The position numbers and the translations under genes were made by a program. From contig JAERMQ010000079.1 in assembly GCA_016844745.1 (NCBI GenBank), positions 1-36,379 of the forward strand: 36,379 bases of DNA, in the 5' to 3' direction. Every line of letters starts with the position of its first letter. Position 1 is the first letter of the stretch. This DNA comes from Ignavibacteria bacterium (GTDB lineage Bacteria > Bacteroidota > Ignavibacteria > Kapaibacteriales > UBA2268). This document shows, piece after piece, positions 23,230 to 32,433 of this stretch. The notes under the pieces were generated by a model. That model was not told where the DNA came from and searched no databases. It was given only the letters and a program-made list of their open reading frames with translations.

Positions 23230-25101
23230 CTACTTAACCATTACCATCTTCCCGCTTTGTAATCCGATGCCATTCCTAATCACATAGAAATAAATCCCGG
23301 ACGGTAAATCTGCTAAGTCAATATTAACGGAATTCATACCGGCTGAATAAATTTTATTTGGAATTTGAATAAACAATTGCCCGTATTCATTGTATATCTC
23401 GATTGAGACTTCTCCGTCAGATGGATTTCTGAAATTAATTGTAGCATTTGATTGAGAAGGATTAGGAGTAGCAAAGGGTTCGGATTCGTTTGAAATTCCT
23501 GATAACTGAGAATCTACATCATTAGTAGAGTTAATAATTTCCCTTATTGCCTGCATTTTGAAGTTCCTGTCAGGCTTGGTGTAATCATCTGTAATGCCCC
23601 AGCAGCCATAGCGATTATAACCGGAAGTAAGGGTAAAATACAACGCAAGTCCTCCTTCAATCGAGAACCAGCCTTCAATATAGCTCTTCTTCAATATTTC
23701 CTTCATTTTATAAGTTCTATTTGCTAAAATCTGATTAGCAAGATTCGTTTTATTTCCTCCACCAGGTATCCCCGGACCCCCTTCATAAGATGTACAACCG
23801 CCCGGTAACTCCCACTTTGCTGCTCTATTTAAATGATTTTTACGATAACTTGAAACCGAGGGATTGTTGATTTGCCCGTCAATATCATCTAACATGCCTT
23901 GATTAATAGCTGTCGTATCACCGTTCGGATTTGTCGAACCGAAATACAGAGCAGGAGCAAGAGAATGAATAAAATTTTTCGGAGCGCCGAATGTTTTATT
24001 GATGTAATTGAAATGATTGTCCGAACGCCCGCCGTAAGAAGCCTGGGCGCCAAGCACAACCCTGATTCGCTTATTAATTTCCTGCTTCCCGAAAACTTCG
24101 GCAAACCAATTCGAAAGCTCAACCGTTCGGCGAGCATAGTTTTCATCGAAGGTAATTTTATAAAAATCAGCCTGTGATTTGTTGTAAGGACCATGTGTTG
24201 TCTGGGTTGGACTCCAAACTTCGTTGCTGTTCTCGACGTAAATATTTATTGATGGGTCTAATTCGGTTTTGAGTTTTTGTGCAAGGTTGGCAACGTAGTC
24301 GGAATCGCATGATATGTGAATATTAATCCAGATGTCCTTTTTCAGGATGTTAGAAAGCTGGATAATATATTCCCAGCACCATGCATCACGTTTGCCGGTT
24401 GTGGCTGTCATTGGATTTTGGCAGGCATCGAGCGGAGTCTTTCGGTTTTGCCATTTTGTCGGATTGGGATATGCCGGTTCACCATCCCAGATATTCTGGA
24501 CGCCATAGAATCTATAACAAGCAAAATCAGCAGACTTCAATAGGTTAATATATTCATCCGTGAAAATTTTATTTGTATTTAACGGATAGCCGGGTCTCAT
24601 AACCTTCAATTCCGTAATGCCGCTACTGAGCTGAGATTCAGGACTTCTTTTGGTATTTTTAAATATAAGATATATAAATCCATAGTCCTTTAAGGGGGGA
24701 CTCGGTACAACCAGATCGAAAGTAGTTAAATTCGATACTGTATCATATTTCTTATTTGTAATTTGAGCCGTTCCCCATAAAGAAATATCAGCAATTCCTT
24801 TGAAAGATGATTTATAAGTACCGCTATAATCTATACGGTAAACTTCCGGGTCATCGATTTCATTTGTCCATTCTGTTGCGGGTCTGCCGTCCAACAACAC
24901 TAACTCGAAATCGCTTAAGGACCAGCCTAAGGAATCGAAGCCTGTTGCCTTCTGATAACGGTTGGTATGGTTAATGATATTAACGAAAGCGCCGTTCTCG
25001 GTAATGTTAACGCCGAGTTGCCGTGGCTGTTGGGAGTTAGAAACCACAAATGAAGCAGGCAGAACAATTGTTGATATAATTAAAAAGAATATTATTTTCA
25101 T
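23230..25101 (-). CDS. Secreted glycoside hydrolase-like protein with T9SS sorting domain
   Basis: A 623-residue exported protein (signal peptide MKIIFFLIISTIVLPASFVVS). After a beta-rich N-terminal domain (about 25-160), residues 165-520 resemble the TIM-barrel 'cellulose-binding protein' group related to clan GH-A: LKVMRPGYP, FACYRFYGVQN, WQNRKTPLDACQNP, WEYIIQLSNILKKDIWINIH and YVANLAQKLK are in the right order. Two glutamates fit the acid/base and nucleophile positions: E294 in VENSNEVWS and E440 in TSYEGGPG. The substrate is unknown; a polysaccharide is inferred. Residues about 545-623 are a T9SS type A domain (ATPNPSQSN, then GIYFYVIRNG and KMVMVK). It stands 196 bp from the upstream hydrolase, separated by an R1 element. 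Confidence 0.75.
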   Translation of the reverse strand: MKIIFFLIISTIVLPASFVVSNSQQPRQLGVNITENGAFVNIINHTNRYQKATGFDSLGWSLSDFELVLLDGRPATEWTNEIDDPEVYRIDYSGTYKSSFKGIADISLWGTAQITNKKYDTVSNLTTFDLVVPSPPLKDYGFIYLIFKNTKRSPESQLSSGITELKVMRPGYPLNTNKIFTDEYINLLKSADFACYRFYGVQNIWDGEPAYPNPTKWQNRKTPLDACQNPMTATTGKRDAWCWEYIIQLSNILKKDIWINIHISCDSDYVANLAQKLKTELDPSINIYVENSNEVWSPTQTTHGPYNKSQADFYKITFDENYARRTVELSNWFAEVFGKQEINKRIRVVLGAQASYGGRSDNHFNYINKTFGAPKNFIHSLAPALYFGSTNPNGDTTAINQGMLDDIDGQINNPSVSSYRKNHLNRAAKWELPGGCTSYEGGPGIPGGGNKTNLANQILANRTYKMKEILKKSYIEGWFSIEGGLALYFTLTSGYNRYGCWGITDDYTKPDRNFKMQAIREIINSTNDVDSQLSGISNESEPFATPNPSQSNATINFRNPSDGEVSIEIYNEYGQLFIQIPNKIYSAGMNSVNIDLADLPSGIYFYVIRNGIGLQSGKMVMVK

Positions 25102-25138
25102 GATTTGGAAGCAGAAAATTTAAGAATTAAAGAAATTA

Positions 25139-25264
25139 AGACTGTCTTAAGAGTCAACAAGAAAGTCATTCAGAGCGGAGCGAAGAATCCAGAAGCAGCA
25201 TTGGGACTGGATTCTTCGCTCCGCTCTGAATGACTTTCTTCTCATTTTTGGACTTTTGAGACAG
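25139..25264. repeat. Dispersed inverted-repeat element R1, copy b
   Basis: Perfect 32-bp arms 25160-25191 and 25208-25239 (core GTCATTCAGAGCGGAGCGAA) surround a 16-base loop. Outer ends AGACTGTCTTAAGAGTC and GACTTTTGAGACAG are also inverted, giving a compact MITE-like unit of about 126 bases. Confidence 0.92.
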
Positions 25265-25297
25265 CCACATTTATTATTTTAATTACAAACAAAAACT

Positions 25298-26596
25298 TTA
25301 CTTTTTCTTCTTCTTCATATTCTCATCTAAAAATTTCGAGACGGCATCAACAAAGCCCTGAGCCAATGGCAGGTTCGGGTCGGCATAAGCCTGGAAGTTT
25401 GATTCCGGGTCGCTTGGTGCAATTTTCAATACATGATTCATACTTTCAACTAATACTTTTTTTGCATCCGGCTTGGCTTTTGCAAGCATTTCAGCTTCTT
25501 CTGTCGGAACCTGCAAATCGTGTTTTCCCTGTATTATCATTGTAGGAATCTTTAATTTCACTATTTCAACTGTCGGAACAACTTTAAAAATCGACATCAT
25601 AAACGGTTGAATACTGGGGCGGAATAATATCAAAATTTCCGGACCGACCGAATCGACCTTCCTGCCGGCTTTCAATTCCTTGATAATATGTTTTGCTTCT
25701 TCGATAATTTCAGGCGGAGCGTTTGTATTCATCTGGTCAATCATTATCTCATCTAATGAACGGGCTGTTCCTGAAACCAATAACGCAGCATCCACATTTG
25801 CTTTTTGAGCTGCTAACATTGCAATTAATGCACCTTCGCTATGACCCAAAACAGCAACTTTAGAAAAGCGCGAATCTGCCCGTAATTTGGCAATCCAGTT
25901 TGCAGCATCGTTTACGTAATCATCGAAGATAACATCGAATTCCGATTGCATTGCGCTCATGCTTTCTCCAATTCCGCGTTTGTCATAACGCAGGACTGCA
26001 TATCCGCGTTTTACGAGTGAATCGGAAATCATTTTTAAATTATCGCAGTTACCGGGAACCATCCTGTTATTTCCATCTCTATCGGTAGGACCGGAGCCAG
26101 CTATAAGCAATACTACAGGAAATACTTCTCCTTTATCGGGAAGTTCGAGAGTGCCGTACAGCTTTCCGGTCGGTGTATCGAGAATTGAAGTATAACCCGA
26201 TTCTTCGGGTGCCGGCTTTGAGACAAGTTCGAAAGCGCCTTTAAAATCATCCTGTTTGTAATTACCTGAAATTTTATTTGCAACAATAATTCCATCGAAA
26301 GCTACATTTGTTCCGCCAAGTGTCAATTCAAAATGAATTTTTCCTGCATGACTGGTTATTTTTGTCAAAGGTGCACGTTTGACCATTTGAGTTGGAATAT
26401 CAATTGTACCGACGAGATTATCATTAACGGCACGGAAGTCGGTTTTAATTTCTAATTTACTCTTTGTAGCCTGCAGCCAGCCTTCCCAATGACCCACTAT
26501 ATCCTTTGGGTCGGAAAGAACCTGAGCGTTAGCTGCGAACAAGTTAAGAATCAAGACTATTGTTATCGGAATAATTATGGAAAGTGTTTTATTCAT
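25298..26596 (-). CDS. Exported alpha/beta hydrolase
   Basis: A 432-residue secreted hydrolase. The frame extends to a TTG at 26608, but the ATG at 26596 has a GAGGT site 7 bases upstream and begins the signal peptide MNKTLSIIIPITIVLILNLFAANA, so I use 26596. Residues 25-130 form a beta-rich N-terminal domain (GHWEGWLQ, then LVGTIDIP), often found in this group. Residues about 140-430 are the alpha/beta fold: LLIAGSGPTDRDGN (163-176, oxyanion region), YDKRGIGES (204-212), nucleophile GHSEG with S253, GKHDLQVP with D360, and MNHVLK with H388, a complete Ser-Asp-His triad. It resembles dienelactone hydrolase/acyl-peptide-like esterases ('EstD' type). The substrate is unknown. The C-terminus ends in a run of lysines. 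Confidence 0.9.
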   Translation of the reverse strand: MNKTLSIIIPITIVLILNLFAANAQVLSDPKDIVGHWEGWLQATKSKLEIKTDFRAVNDNLVGTIDIPTQMVKRAPLTKITSHAGKIHFELTLGGTNVAFDGIIVANKISGNYKQDDFKGAFELVSKPAPEESGYTSILDTPTGKLYGTLELPDKGEVFPVVLLIAGSGPTDRDGNNRMVPGNCDNLKMISDSLVKRGYAVLRYDKRGIGESMSAMQSEFDVIFDDYVNDAANWIAKLRADSRFSKVAVLGHSEGALIAMLAAQKANVDAALLVSGTARSLDEIMIDQMNTNAPPEIIEEAKHIIKELKAGRKVDSVGPEILILFRPSIQPFMMSIFKVVPTVEIVKLKIPTMIIQGKHDLQVPTEEAEMLAKAKPDAKKVLVESMNHVLKIAPSDPESNFQAYADPNLPLAQGFVDAVSKFLDENMKKKKK

Positions 26597-26857
26597 ATCT
26601 AACCTCAAGTTATCAATATTTTTTTACTATATTTTTCTATGACGTTTATCATTTTAGTTTAATGCTAATTTTTACTACGGAATTCTCCACATACAGAACC
26701 AATGCTCGATTTACAGCATTTGCAGTTGCAACAAAATTTTACAAATTAATTTAATCTGAAAATTCGTCATTTTTTTGAATATGTTTTTTTAATTTTGTTT
26801 TTTGGAAATGTGAAAAAGGCAATAAGTAACGGAATTATAAATTATATACGAAACAAT

Positions 26858-27268
26858 ATGCTGACCGATTTCGGAATTATCTTAATATTTTTCATTGTAG
26901 GAATGGTTTTTGTAGCAGCCGGTTTAATAACCAACATGATTTTAAGACCATCCCATCCCAATAAAGTAAAACAATCAACCTACGAATGTGGCGAAGAAGC
27001 TATCGGCTCACCCTGGATTCTATTCAATGCAAGATTTTATTTAATTGCCCTTGCATTTTTGATTTTCGAGGTAGAATTACTGCTTTTGTTTCCATGGGCA
27101 GTCGTATTCAAGGAATTAGGTTGGTTTGCGTTTATTGCAATGCTGATTTTTGCGTTTATTTTATTGCTTGGACTGTTCTACGACTGGGCGAAAGGTTACT
27201 TGGACTGGGATAAACCCGAACCTATTATTCCCAAAATGAAAGATTTGGTTATCTGGAACAAGGATTAA
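26858..27268 (+). CDS. nuoA: NADH-quinone oxidoreductase subunit A
   Basis: A 136-residue membrane subunit of complex I with three helices (about 5-29, 66-88 and 92-115). The loop between the first two carries YECGEEAIGSPW, the family's conserved Cys-containing motif near the quinone site. The reading frame can be extended upstream to a TTG at 26795, but that would add a charged 21-residue leader unlike family members, so I start at the ATG. It opens the nuo cluster. A TAATTTTG box at 26790-26797 could be a -7 element, but I find no proper -33 box. The gap to nuoB holds an R1 element, so message for nuoB must pass through a 34-bp hairpin. Confidence 0.93.
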   Translation: MLTDFGIILIFFIVGMVFVAAGLITNMILRPSHPNKVKQSTYECGEEAIGSPWILFNARFYLIALAFLIFEVELLLLFPWAVVFKELGWFAFIAMLIFAFILLLGLFYDWAKGYLDWDKPEPIIPKMKDLVIWNKD

Positions 27269-27269
27269 T

Positions 27270-27397
27270 AGACTGTGGAAAAACTAATTATATTAAAGAA
27301 TGTCATTCTGAACGAAGTGAAGAATCCAGTATCAATGCCGCTTCTGGATTCTTCACTTCGTTCAGAATGACATTCTTCTTTACTTTTTCAATAGGCT
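27270..27397. repeat. Dispersed inverted-repeat element R1, copy c (between nuoA and nuoB)
   Basis: Perfect 34-bp arms 27296-27329 and 27344-27377 (core GTCATTCTGAACGAAGTGAA) surround a 14-base loop. The outer ends AGACTGTGGAAAA and TTTTTCAATAGGCT are roughly inverted. The element begins one base after the nuoA stop codon. Confidence 0.92.
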
Positions 27398-27463
27398 ACT
27401 AAGCATAAATAAACATTAATACTTATTAAAATTGATATATCTAAAAATAAATAAAGCTATAAA

Positions 27464-27997
27464 ATGGGATTATTAGACAGATTAGATAACCCTTTCGAGG
27501 GTGGTGGGATTATTTTAGGTAAGGTCGAAGATTTATTAAATTGGGGCAGAAGCAAATCCGACTGGTATTTGCATTTCGGACTGGCTTGCTGCGCTATTGA
27601 ATTTATGGCTGCCAATGCTTCCCATTTCGACTTCATGCGGTTCGGAACTATTCCACGACCCAGCCCGCGACAGGCAGATTTTATTATTGTCTCCGGTACG
27701 GTTACTATGAAAATGGCTGAGCGTGTAATTAGACTCTACGAGCAGATGGCTGAACCTAAATATGTACTTTCCATGGGTTCATGCGCTAATTCAGGTGGTC
27801 CTTATTGGGAGCACGGTTACCATGTCCTGAAAGGCGTTGACCGCATTATCCCCGTCGATGTTTATATACCGGGTTGCCCACCGCGTCCCGAAGCATTTTT
27901 CGAAGGAATGGTTAAACTCCAGAAAAAAATTAACGAACAGCAAATTTTCAATAAAAGAAAACGATTAGAAGAAGAAGATAAAAAGCTTTCGGCTTAA
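27464..27997 (+). CDS. nuoB: NADH-quinone oxidoreductase subunit B
   Basis: A 177-residue peripheral subunit that carries the terminal 4Fe-4S cluster N2, the electron donor to quinone. The ligands are C42 and C43 (LACCAIE), C107 (SMGSC) and C138 (PGCPPRP), all present. The motif [19 protein letters not shown] is typical. The charged Lys/Glu-rich tail (about 150-177) is somewhat longer than in E. coli. The stop codon lies at the start of a heptanucleotide array. Distance to nuoA is 195 bp, filled by an R1 element, which is unusual for nuo operons. Confidence 0.97.
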   Translation: MGLLDRLDNPFEGGGIILGKVEDLLNWGRSKSDWYLHFGLACCAIEFMAANASHFDFMRFGTIPRPSPRQADFIIVSGTVTMKMAERVIRLYEQMAEPKYVLSMGSCANSGGPYWEHGYHVLKGVDRIIPVDVYIPGCPPRPEAFFEGMVKLQKKINEQQIFNKRKRLEEEDKKLSA

Positions 27998-28132
27998 TTC
28001 TGAATTCTGAATTCTGAATTATGAAATGAAGAGAGAATTATGAATTATGAGTTATAAGTTATAAGTTAAAATAAAATATTTTAGTTATTTTATCCTATAA
28101 TCCTTGTATCCTATAAATCCTAATTCAGACAA
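27996..28132. repeat. Composite heptanucleotide tract between nuoB and nuoC
   Basis: Three AATTCTG units and one AATTATG (27996-28023) start inside the nuoB stop codon. AATTATG/AGTTATA units follow at 28036-28070, then TATCCTATAAATCCTAATTC (28107-28126), the same sequence as at about 22279-22299. The shared order with 22156-22300 shows that a composite module, not just one unit, is dispersed. Confidence 0.85.
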
Positions 28133-28169
28133 ATAAACATTAACAATTGACAATTAACAATTGAAAAAT

Positions 28170-28646
28170 ATGAATACTCAAGAAATATTTGAAGTTTTAA
28201 AAGAAAAATTCGGTGATACAATTCTCGAAGTAACAGGCGAAGCTCCTTCGGATTTATCGATTAATGTTGTAACTGAAAAAATTGCCGATGTCTGCTTGTT
28301 TTTGCGGGATACGGAAATCATGAATTTCGATTATCTCTCATGCTTATCAGGAATGGATTATAAGGATAGTTTAGGTGTAGTCTATCATTTATACTCTACA
28401 ATAAATCATCAAACGGTTGTTCTTAAAGTTAAAACCAACCGCGAGAATCCTTCTGTACCGACAGTTGAAAGAATCTGGAAGACAGCAAACTGGCACGAGC
28501 GAGAAGCTTATGATATGTACGGTATTCAATTTGCAGGGCATCCCAATATGATTCGCATTCTCACTTGTTACGATTGGGAAGGTTGGCCCCTGCGCAAGGA
28601 CTATAAAACACCCGAAGCGTATCATGGTATTAAGGTGCCGTATTAA
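28170..28646 (+). CDS. nuoC: NADH-quinone oxidoreductase subunit C
   Basis: A 158-residue stand-alone NuoC (30 kDa subunit family) from the ATG at 28170; an in-frame TTG at 28161 precedes it. The family signature ANWHEREAYDMYGIQFAGHP (about 109-128) and IRILTCYDWEGWPLRKDY near the end are intact. NuoC packs with NuoB and NuoD in the connecting module near the quinone site. It is not fused to NuoD, unlike the E. coli NuoCD. The 172-bp gap to nuoB is a repeat tract, and the 345-bp gap to nuoD is dominated by an R1 element. Confidence 0.95.
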   Translation: MNTQEIFEVLKEKFGDTILEVTGEAPSDLSINVVTEKIADVCLFLRDTEIMNFDYLSCLSGMDYKDSLGVVYHLYSTINHQTVVLKVKTNRENPSVPTVERIWKTANWHEREAYDMYGIQFAGHPNMIRILTCYDWEGWPLRKDYKTPEAYHGIKVPY

Positions 28647-28693
28647 AATTATGAGCTATAATATGCCAGTATTTAAGACAAATTTAAAAGCCA

Positions 28694-28900
28694 GGAAGAA
28701 TGTCATTCTGAACGGAGTGAAGAATCTTCTTCAATATAATATGAATGTATTGTTGAGGTAAACAATAATGATTATCATGCGAGAACTACAACAATGCAAT
28801 ATTCTTACAAATAGGATTTAATTGTTTCGGGAAGCATTAAAAAAATGAATTTATCAGACTTTACAAGAAGATTCTTCGCTCCGCTCAGAATGACATTCAT
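28694..28900. repeat. Dispersed inverted-repeat element R1, copy d (between nuoC and nuoD)
   Basis: Arms 28698-28730 and 28866-28898 (33 nt, two mismatches) enclose about 135 bases of AT-rich sequence without an ORF, giving a layout like copy a. The two arms carry different core variants (GAACGGAGTGAAG left, complement of GAGCGGAGCGAAG right). It occupies most of the 345-base nuoC-nuoD gap. Confidence 0.85.
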
Positions 28901-28991
28901 AGCAGAGTTTTTACACAGTAAGAATGAAGGAATAACATCAAATAAATAATATTAAAAAACAGACTAAAAAGATAAATAGAACGAGGAAAAA

Positions 28992-30143
28992 GTGGGTGAA
29001 AGAAAAATTATAGAGTATGATTTCGGGAAAGTCGCTACGGAGCGAATGCGGGTAAACGTCGGACCACAGCACCCTTCGACTCACGGAGTATTACGGTTGG
29101 AGGTCGAACTCGAAGGCGAGATAGTAACCGAAGTCGTGCCTCATATAGGGTATCTGCATCGTTGTTTTGAAAAATATGCCGAAGAAAAAACATATCCCCA
29201 GGTAATACCTTACATCGACCGATTGGATTACATTTCGTCGATGAATAACGAATGGCCCTACGTAATGGGAATGGAAAAACTGCTTGGAATCGAAGTGCCG
29301 GAGCGGGTTGAATATATCAGGGTTATTTTTGCCGAATTAAATAGAATTGCTAATCACCAGATTGCTGTTGCTACATTCGGAATGGATGCCGGCGCATTTA
29401 CTCCCTTCCTCTATTTCTTCCGCGACCGTGAAATGATTTTGAGTTTGTTCGAGCGTGCGTCCGGTGGTAGGTTATTATATAATTATTATTGGATAGGCGG
29501 ATTGGCAGCCGATGTGCCCCCGACCTTCAAAGAGGAATGTCTTAATATCGTTAAGACAGTACGAAAGACAAATGCAGAGATTGATAATTTATTGATATAT
29601 AATAAAATATTTATCGAAAGGGCTGCAAACGTGGGAATTCTTCCTGCTGATGTAGCGATTAACTATGCATGCAGCGGACCGGTTCTGCGAGGTTCGGGTG
29701 TGCCATTCGATTTGCGTAAATCGGAACCATATTCAATTTACAACCGGTTCGATTTTAATGTTCAGGTTGGTAAAGGCGAAGTCGGCACTGTAGGCGATTG
29801 CTGGGACCGCAATATTGTACGTATGCGCGAAATGGAAGAAAGCTGCAAAATCATCGAGCAAGCCGTAGTGCAAATGCCCGATGAAGGAAATGTCCAGGAA
29901 AAATTACCGAAGAAAATCAAACCTGCGGCAGGTGAAATATATTGCAAGGCAGAAAATCCCAAAGGTGAGCTTGGATTCTACATTGTTAGCGACGGTACTG
30001 CTAAACCATATCGTGTCAAATGCCGCCCAACCAGCTTTGTTAATTTATCGGTTTTGCCGGAAATCAGTAAGGGTTATATGATAGCCGATTTGATTTTAAT
30101 TCTCGGCAGCGTCGATATAGTGCTGGGTGAAGTAGATAGATAG
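28992..30143 (+). CDS. nuoD: NADH-quinone oxidoreductase subunit D
   Basis: A 383-residue peripheral subunit (49 kDa family) that forms most of the quinone pocket. It starts at GTG, supported by a GAGGA ribosome site 5 bases upstream. Typical motifs: VGPQHPSTHGVLRL (23-36, with the quinone-site His pair), GYLHRCFEKYAEEKTY, SMNNEWPYVMGMEKLLGI, GMDAGAFTPFLYFFRDRE, CSGPVLRGSGVPFDLRK and the C-terminal ADLILILGSVDIVLGEVDR. NuoD lies between NuoB and the membrane subunit NuoH, encoded next. In many operons nuoE, F and G come between D and H; here nuoH follows after 36 bp. Confidence 0.97.
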   Translation: MGERKIIEYDFGKVATERMRVNVGPQHPSTHGVLRLEVELEGEIVTEVVPHIGYLHRCFEKYAEEKTYPQVIPYIDRLDYISSMNNEWPYVMGMEKLLGIEVPERVEYIRVIFAELNRIANHQIAVATFGMDAGAFTPFLYFFRDREMILSLFERASGGRLLYNYYWIGGLAADVPPTFKEECLNIVKTVRKTNAEIDNLLIYNKIFIERAANVGILPADVAINYACSGPVLRGSGVPFDLRKSEPYSIYNRFDFNVQVGKGEVGTVGDCWDRNIVRMREMEESCKIIEQAVVQMPDEGNVQEKLPKKIKPAAGEIYCKAENPKGELGFYIVSDGTAKPYRVKCRPTSFVNLSVLPEISKGYMIADLILILGSVDIVLGEVDR

Positions 30144-30179
30144 TTTAAATAAGAACATAAAAATTAAAATATAAGAAGT

Positions 30180-31229
30180 ATGGAAACCAATTTTATTTAT
30201 AGTCTGCTTGGCAACAATCTTTTAGGATACCTCGCTGTTTGTATTTTGCCGTTGGTATTTCTTATTGTCTATGCATTGGTTGCAATTTTAGGCGAACTGA
30301 AAATCGGCGCTTTTATGCAGGACAGACTTGGTCCGATGAGAACCGGTCCCTGGGGTACAATTCAGCCAATAGCAGAAGTTGTAAAGCTGTTGCAAAAAGA
30401 GAATATTACACCTGATGCTGCGAGCAAATTCCTTTTCAACTTAGCGCCGTTCATCATTTTCACGGCAGCCTTCGCGGCATTTGCAGTTATTCCGTTCAGT
30501 CCGAAATTTGTTCCATCGGGAATAAACCTCGGTTTGTTTTATATTTTCGCTATCGGTTCGTTTGCCGTAATTGGAATATTCATGGGTGGCTGGGCTTCGA
30601 ATAATAAATACTCTTTGCTTGGTGCGGTTCGTTCGGTTGCGCAAATTATCAGTTATGAAATACCTGCCGGTATGGCAATACTTTCGATTGCAGCTCTTGC
30701 AGGCACTCTCGATATGAATGAAATTATTACCAAACAATCCGGTTGGTTTACAAACTGGTATATATTCGGCGGTTCAGGTTCGGCACTCAGGATTTTGTTC
30801 CTGCCGTTTACATTCGGTATTTTCGTTATTTACCTGATTGCATCTTTAGCAGAAACAAACCGTACACCTTTTGATATTCCGGAAGGTGAATCTGAAATCG
30901 TTGCCGGGTATCATACTGAATATAGTGGTATGAAATTCGCGATGTTTTTCTTTGCGGAATATGCCAATATGTTTGTAGTATCTGCGCTCCTGACCATCAT
31001 GTTTTTCGGTGGCTGGAATTCACCATTCGGGGATTTTATGAGCGGTCCGATTTGGGCTGTTGTCTGGTTTTTGGGTAAATCGATGTCTTTCATATTCTTA
31101 CAAATATGGCTTAGATGGACTCTACCGCGCCTCCGGGTTGACCAACTTATGTACACCGGATGGAAGGTTCTTCTCCCTATTTCATTTGTATGTTTTTTTG
31201 CAATAGCCCTTTTGGCTATGCTCAAATAG
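30180..31229 (+). CDS. nuoH: NADH-quinone oxidoreductase subunit H
   Basis: A 349-residue membrane subunit with about eight helices that links the quinone site to the proton pumps. The conserved loops are present: [24 protein letters not shown] (near 42-65) with the Arg-Gly-Pro motif, and [33 protein letters not shown] (about 225-257), whose acidic residues are needed for quinone reduction. It ends with the [18 protein letters not shown] helix. nuoI follows 49 bp downstream. Normal length; nothing unusual seen. Confidence 0.97.
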   Translation: METNFIYSLLGNNLLGYLAVCILPLVFLIVYALVAILGELKIGAFMQDRLGPMRTGPWGTIQPIAEVVKLLQKENITPDAASKFLFNLAPFIIFTAAFAAFAVIPFSPKFVPSGINLGLFYIFAIGSFAVIGIFMGGWASNNKYSLLGAVRSVAQIISYEIPAGMAILSIAALAGTLDMNEIITKQSGWFTNWYIFGGSGSALRILFLPFTFGIFVIYLIASLAETNRTPFDIPEGESEIVAGYHTEYSGMKFAMFFFAEYANMFVVSALLTIMFFGGWNSPFGDFMSGPIWAVVWFLGKSMSFIFLQIWLRWTLPRLRVDQLMYTGWKVLLPISFVCFFAIALLAMLK

Positions 31230-31278
31230 AAGTAAGAAAGTGGATTTTTAAAGAAAGTTATTTAATAGGAAATAAATA

Positions 31279-31866
31279 ATGGGAAATTATTTCAGAAATA
31301 TATGGTTGGGTGTTTGGACTGTATTAGTGGGCATGAGGATTACAATTAATCACTTGGTCATGAGAAAAGTCACTAACCAGTATCCCGATAGATACCCGGA
31401 TTTAAAATCATTGGAAGAAGCAAAGCTTGTTCCAACCAACTCACGTAACAGGCTTTTCGTTGATAAAGAAGATTGCAACGGTTGCAAGGGCTGCGAGAGG
31501 GATTGCCCCGTTAATTGTATATCAGTTGAGACAACACGAGTTACTCCCGGTGATACTGTACCACTATTGAGAAGCGGAGGAAAAAGAAATCTTTGGGTAA
31601 CGAATTTCACAATCGATATGGCAAAATGCTGCTTCTGCTCACTTTGTACGCAGGCATGCCCGACTTCGGCAATCGTCCATACGAGCGAATTCGAATATTC
31701 GGAATATAACAGGAATGATTTGGTTTATCAATTCTCTCCGTTTTCACCGGAAGAAGCACAAGTAAAGAAAGATATGTTTGCTAATTATCAGGCTGAACAG
31801 GCTGCAAAGAAAGCCGCCGCTGCGGCTGTAGCACCGGCACCAGCAGCAACACAGGAAAATGTATGA
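31279..31866 (+). CDS. nuoI: NADH-quinone oxidoreductase subunit I
   Basis: A 195-residue ferredoxin-like subunit carrying clusters N6a and N6b. The first 4Fe-4S motif is C66-x2-C69-x2-C72-x3-C76-P and the second C117-x2-C120-x2-C123-x3-C127-P, both complete. The loop between them (TRVTPGDTVPLLRSGGKRN) is longer than in E. coli. The protein ends in an Ala/Pro/Lys-rich, low-complexity tail from about residue 172 (AAKKAAAAAVAPAPAATQ), a likely flexible extension. The stretch around residues 1-30 is the amphipathic membrane anchor. nuoJ starts 51 bp later. Confidence 0.97.
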   Translation: MGNYFRNIWLGVWTVLVGMRITINHLVMRKVTNQYPDRYPDLKSLEEAKLVPTNSRNRLFVDKEDCNGCKGCERDCPVNCISVETTRVTPGDTVPLLRSGGKRNLWVTNFTIDMAKCCFCSLCTQACPTSAIVHTSEFEYSEYNRNDLVYQFSPFSPEEAQVKKDMFANYQAEQAAKKAAAAAVAPAPAATQENV

Positions 31867-31917
31867 GTATGAATAAGATTAAATTGAATATTAAAATAAT
31901 AATATAAAAGAAGAAAA

Positions 31918-32421
31918 ATGGATTTATTCGAAATAATATTTTACTTTTTTGCAGCGATTGTGCTTGTTTCAGCATTAGTTGTAGTGCTGTCGAAAAATAT
32001 CATGTATTCGGCATTTTCGCTGTTATTCACATTTTTCGGTGTTGCCGGATTATTCGTATTGCTAAACGCCGATTTCGTCGGTATAACTCAAATTATGGTT
32101 TATGTCGGTGGTATTCTCGTATTAATCATCTTCGGTGTTATGATTACAACGAAAGTGACTGGTGTCGATATTAAAGAAGGCATTTCCGGGAAATTGCAAT
32201 ACGCCGGAGCAGGCATAATTACTTTGTTAACGGCAATATTTTTATCGCTGATGTTCATTAATGGCAAATGGATTACCGGCAGCAGTACAGATGTCCATGC
32301 AACGATACATCAAATCGGCACTCTACTGATGACCAAGTATATTTTAGCATTCGAAGCAGCAGCAATATTGCTCTTGATTGCCTTTATAGGAGCGGCTCTA
32401 ATCGGAAGAAGAAAAGCATGA
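31918..32421 (+). CDS. nuoJ: NADH-quinone oxidoreductase subunit J
   Basis: A 167-residue membrane subunit with five hydrophobic helices. The third helix, GITQIMVYVGGILVLIIFGVMI, contains the Gly-rich pi-bulge segment conserved in NuoJ/ND6 and involved in coupling. The C-terminal helix (ILAFEAAAILLLIAFIGAALI) is also typical. Normal length. The gap to nuoK (153 bp) holds a long palindrome of the R2 family. Confidence 0.95.
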   Translation: MDLFEIIFYFFAAIVLVSALVVVLSKNIMYSAFSLLFTFFGVAGLFVLLNADFVGITQIMVYVGGILVLIIFGVMITTKVTGVDIKEGISGKLQYAGAGIITLLTAIFLSLMFINGKWITGSSTDVHATIHQIGTLLMTKYILAFEAAAILLLIAFIGAALIGRRKA

Positions 32422-32433
32422 TATTGAAACGAA

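Noticed and set aside
26790..26797. TAATTTTG as the nuo operon promoter
   Set aside because: The -7 box fits, but no TTTG or TTG occurs at the 19-21 base spacing upstream, so I did not call a promoter.
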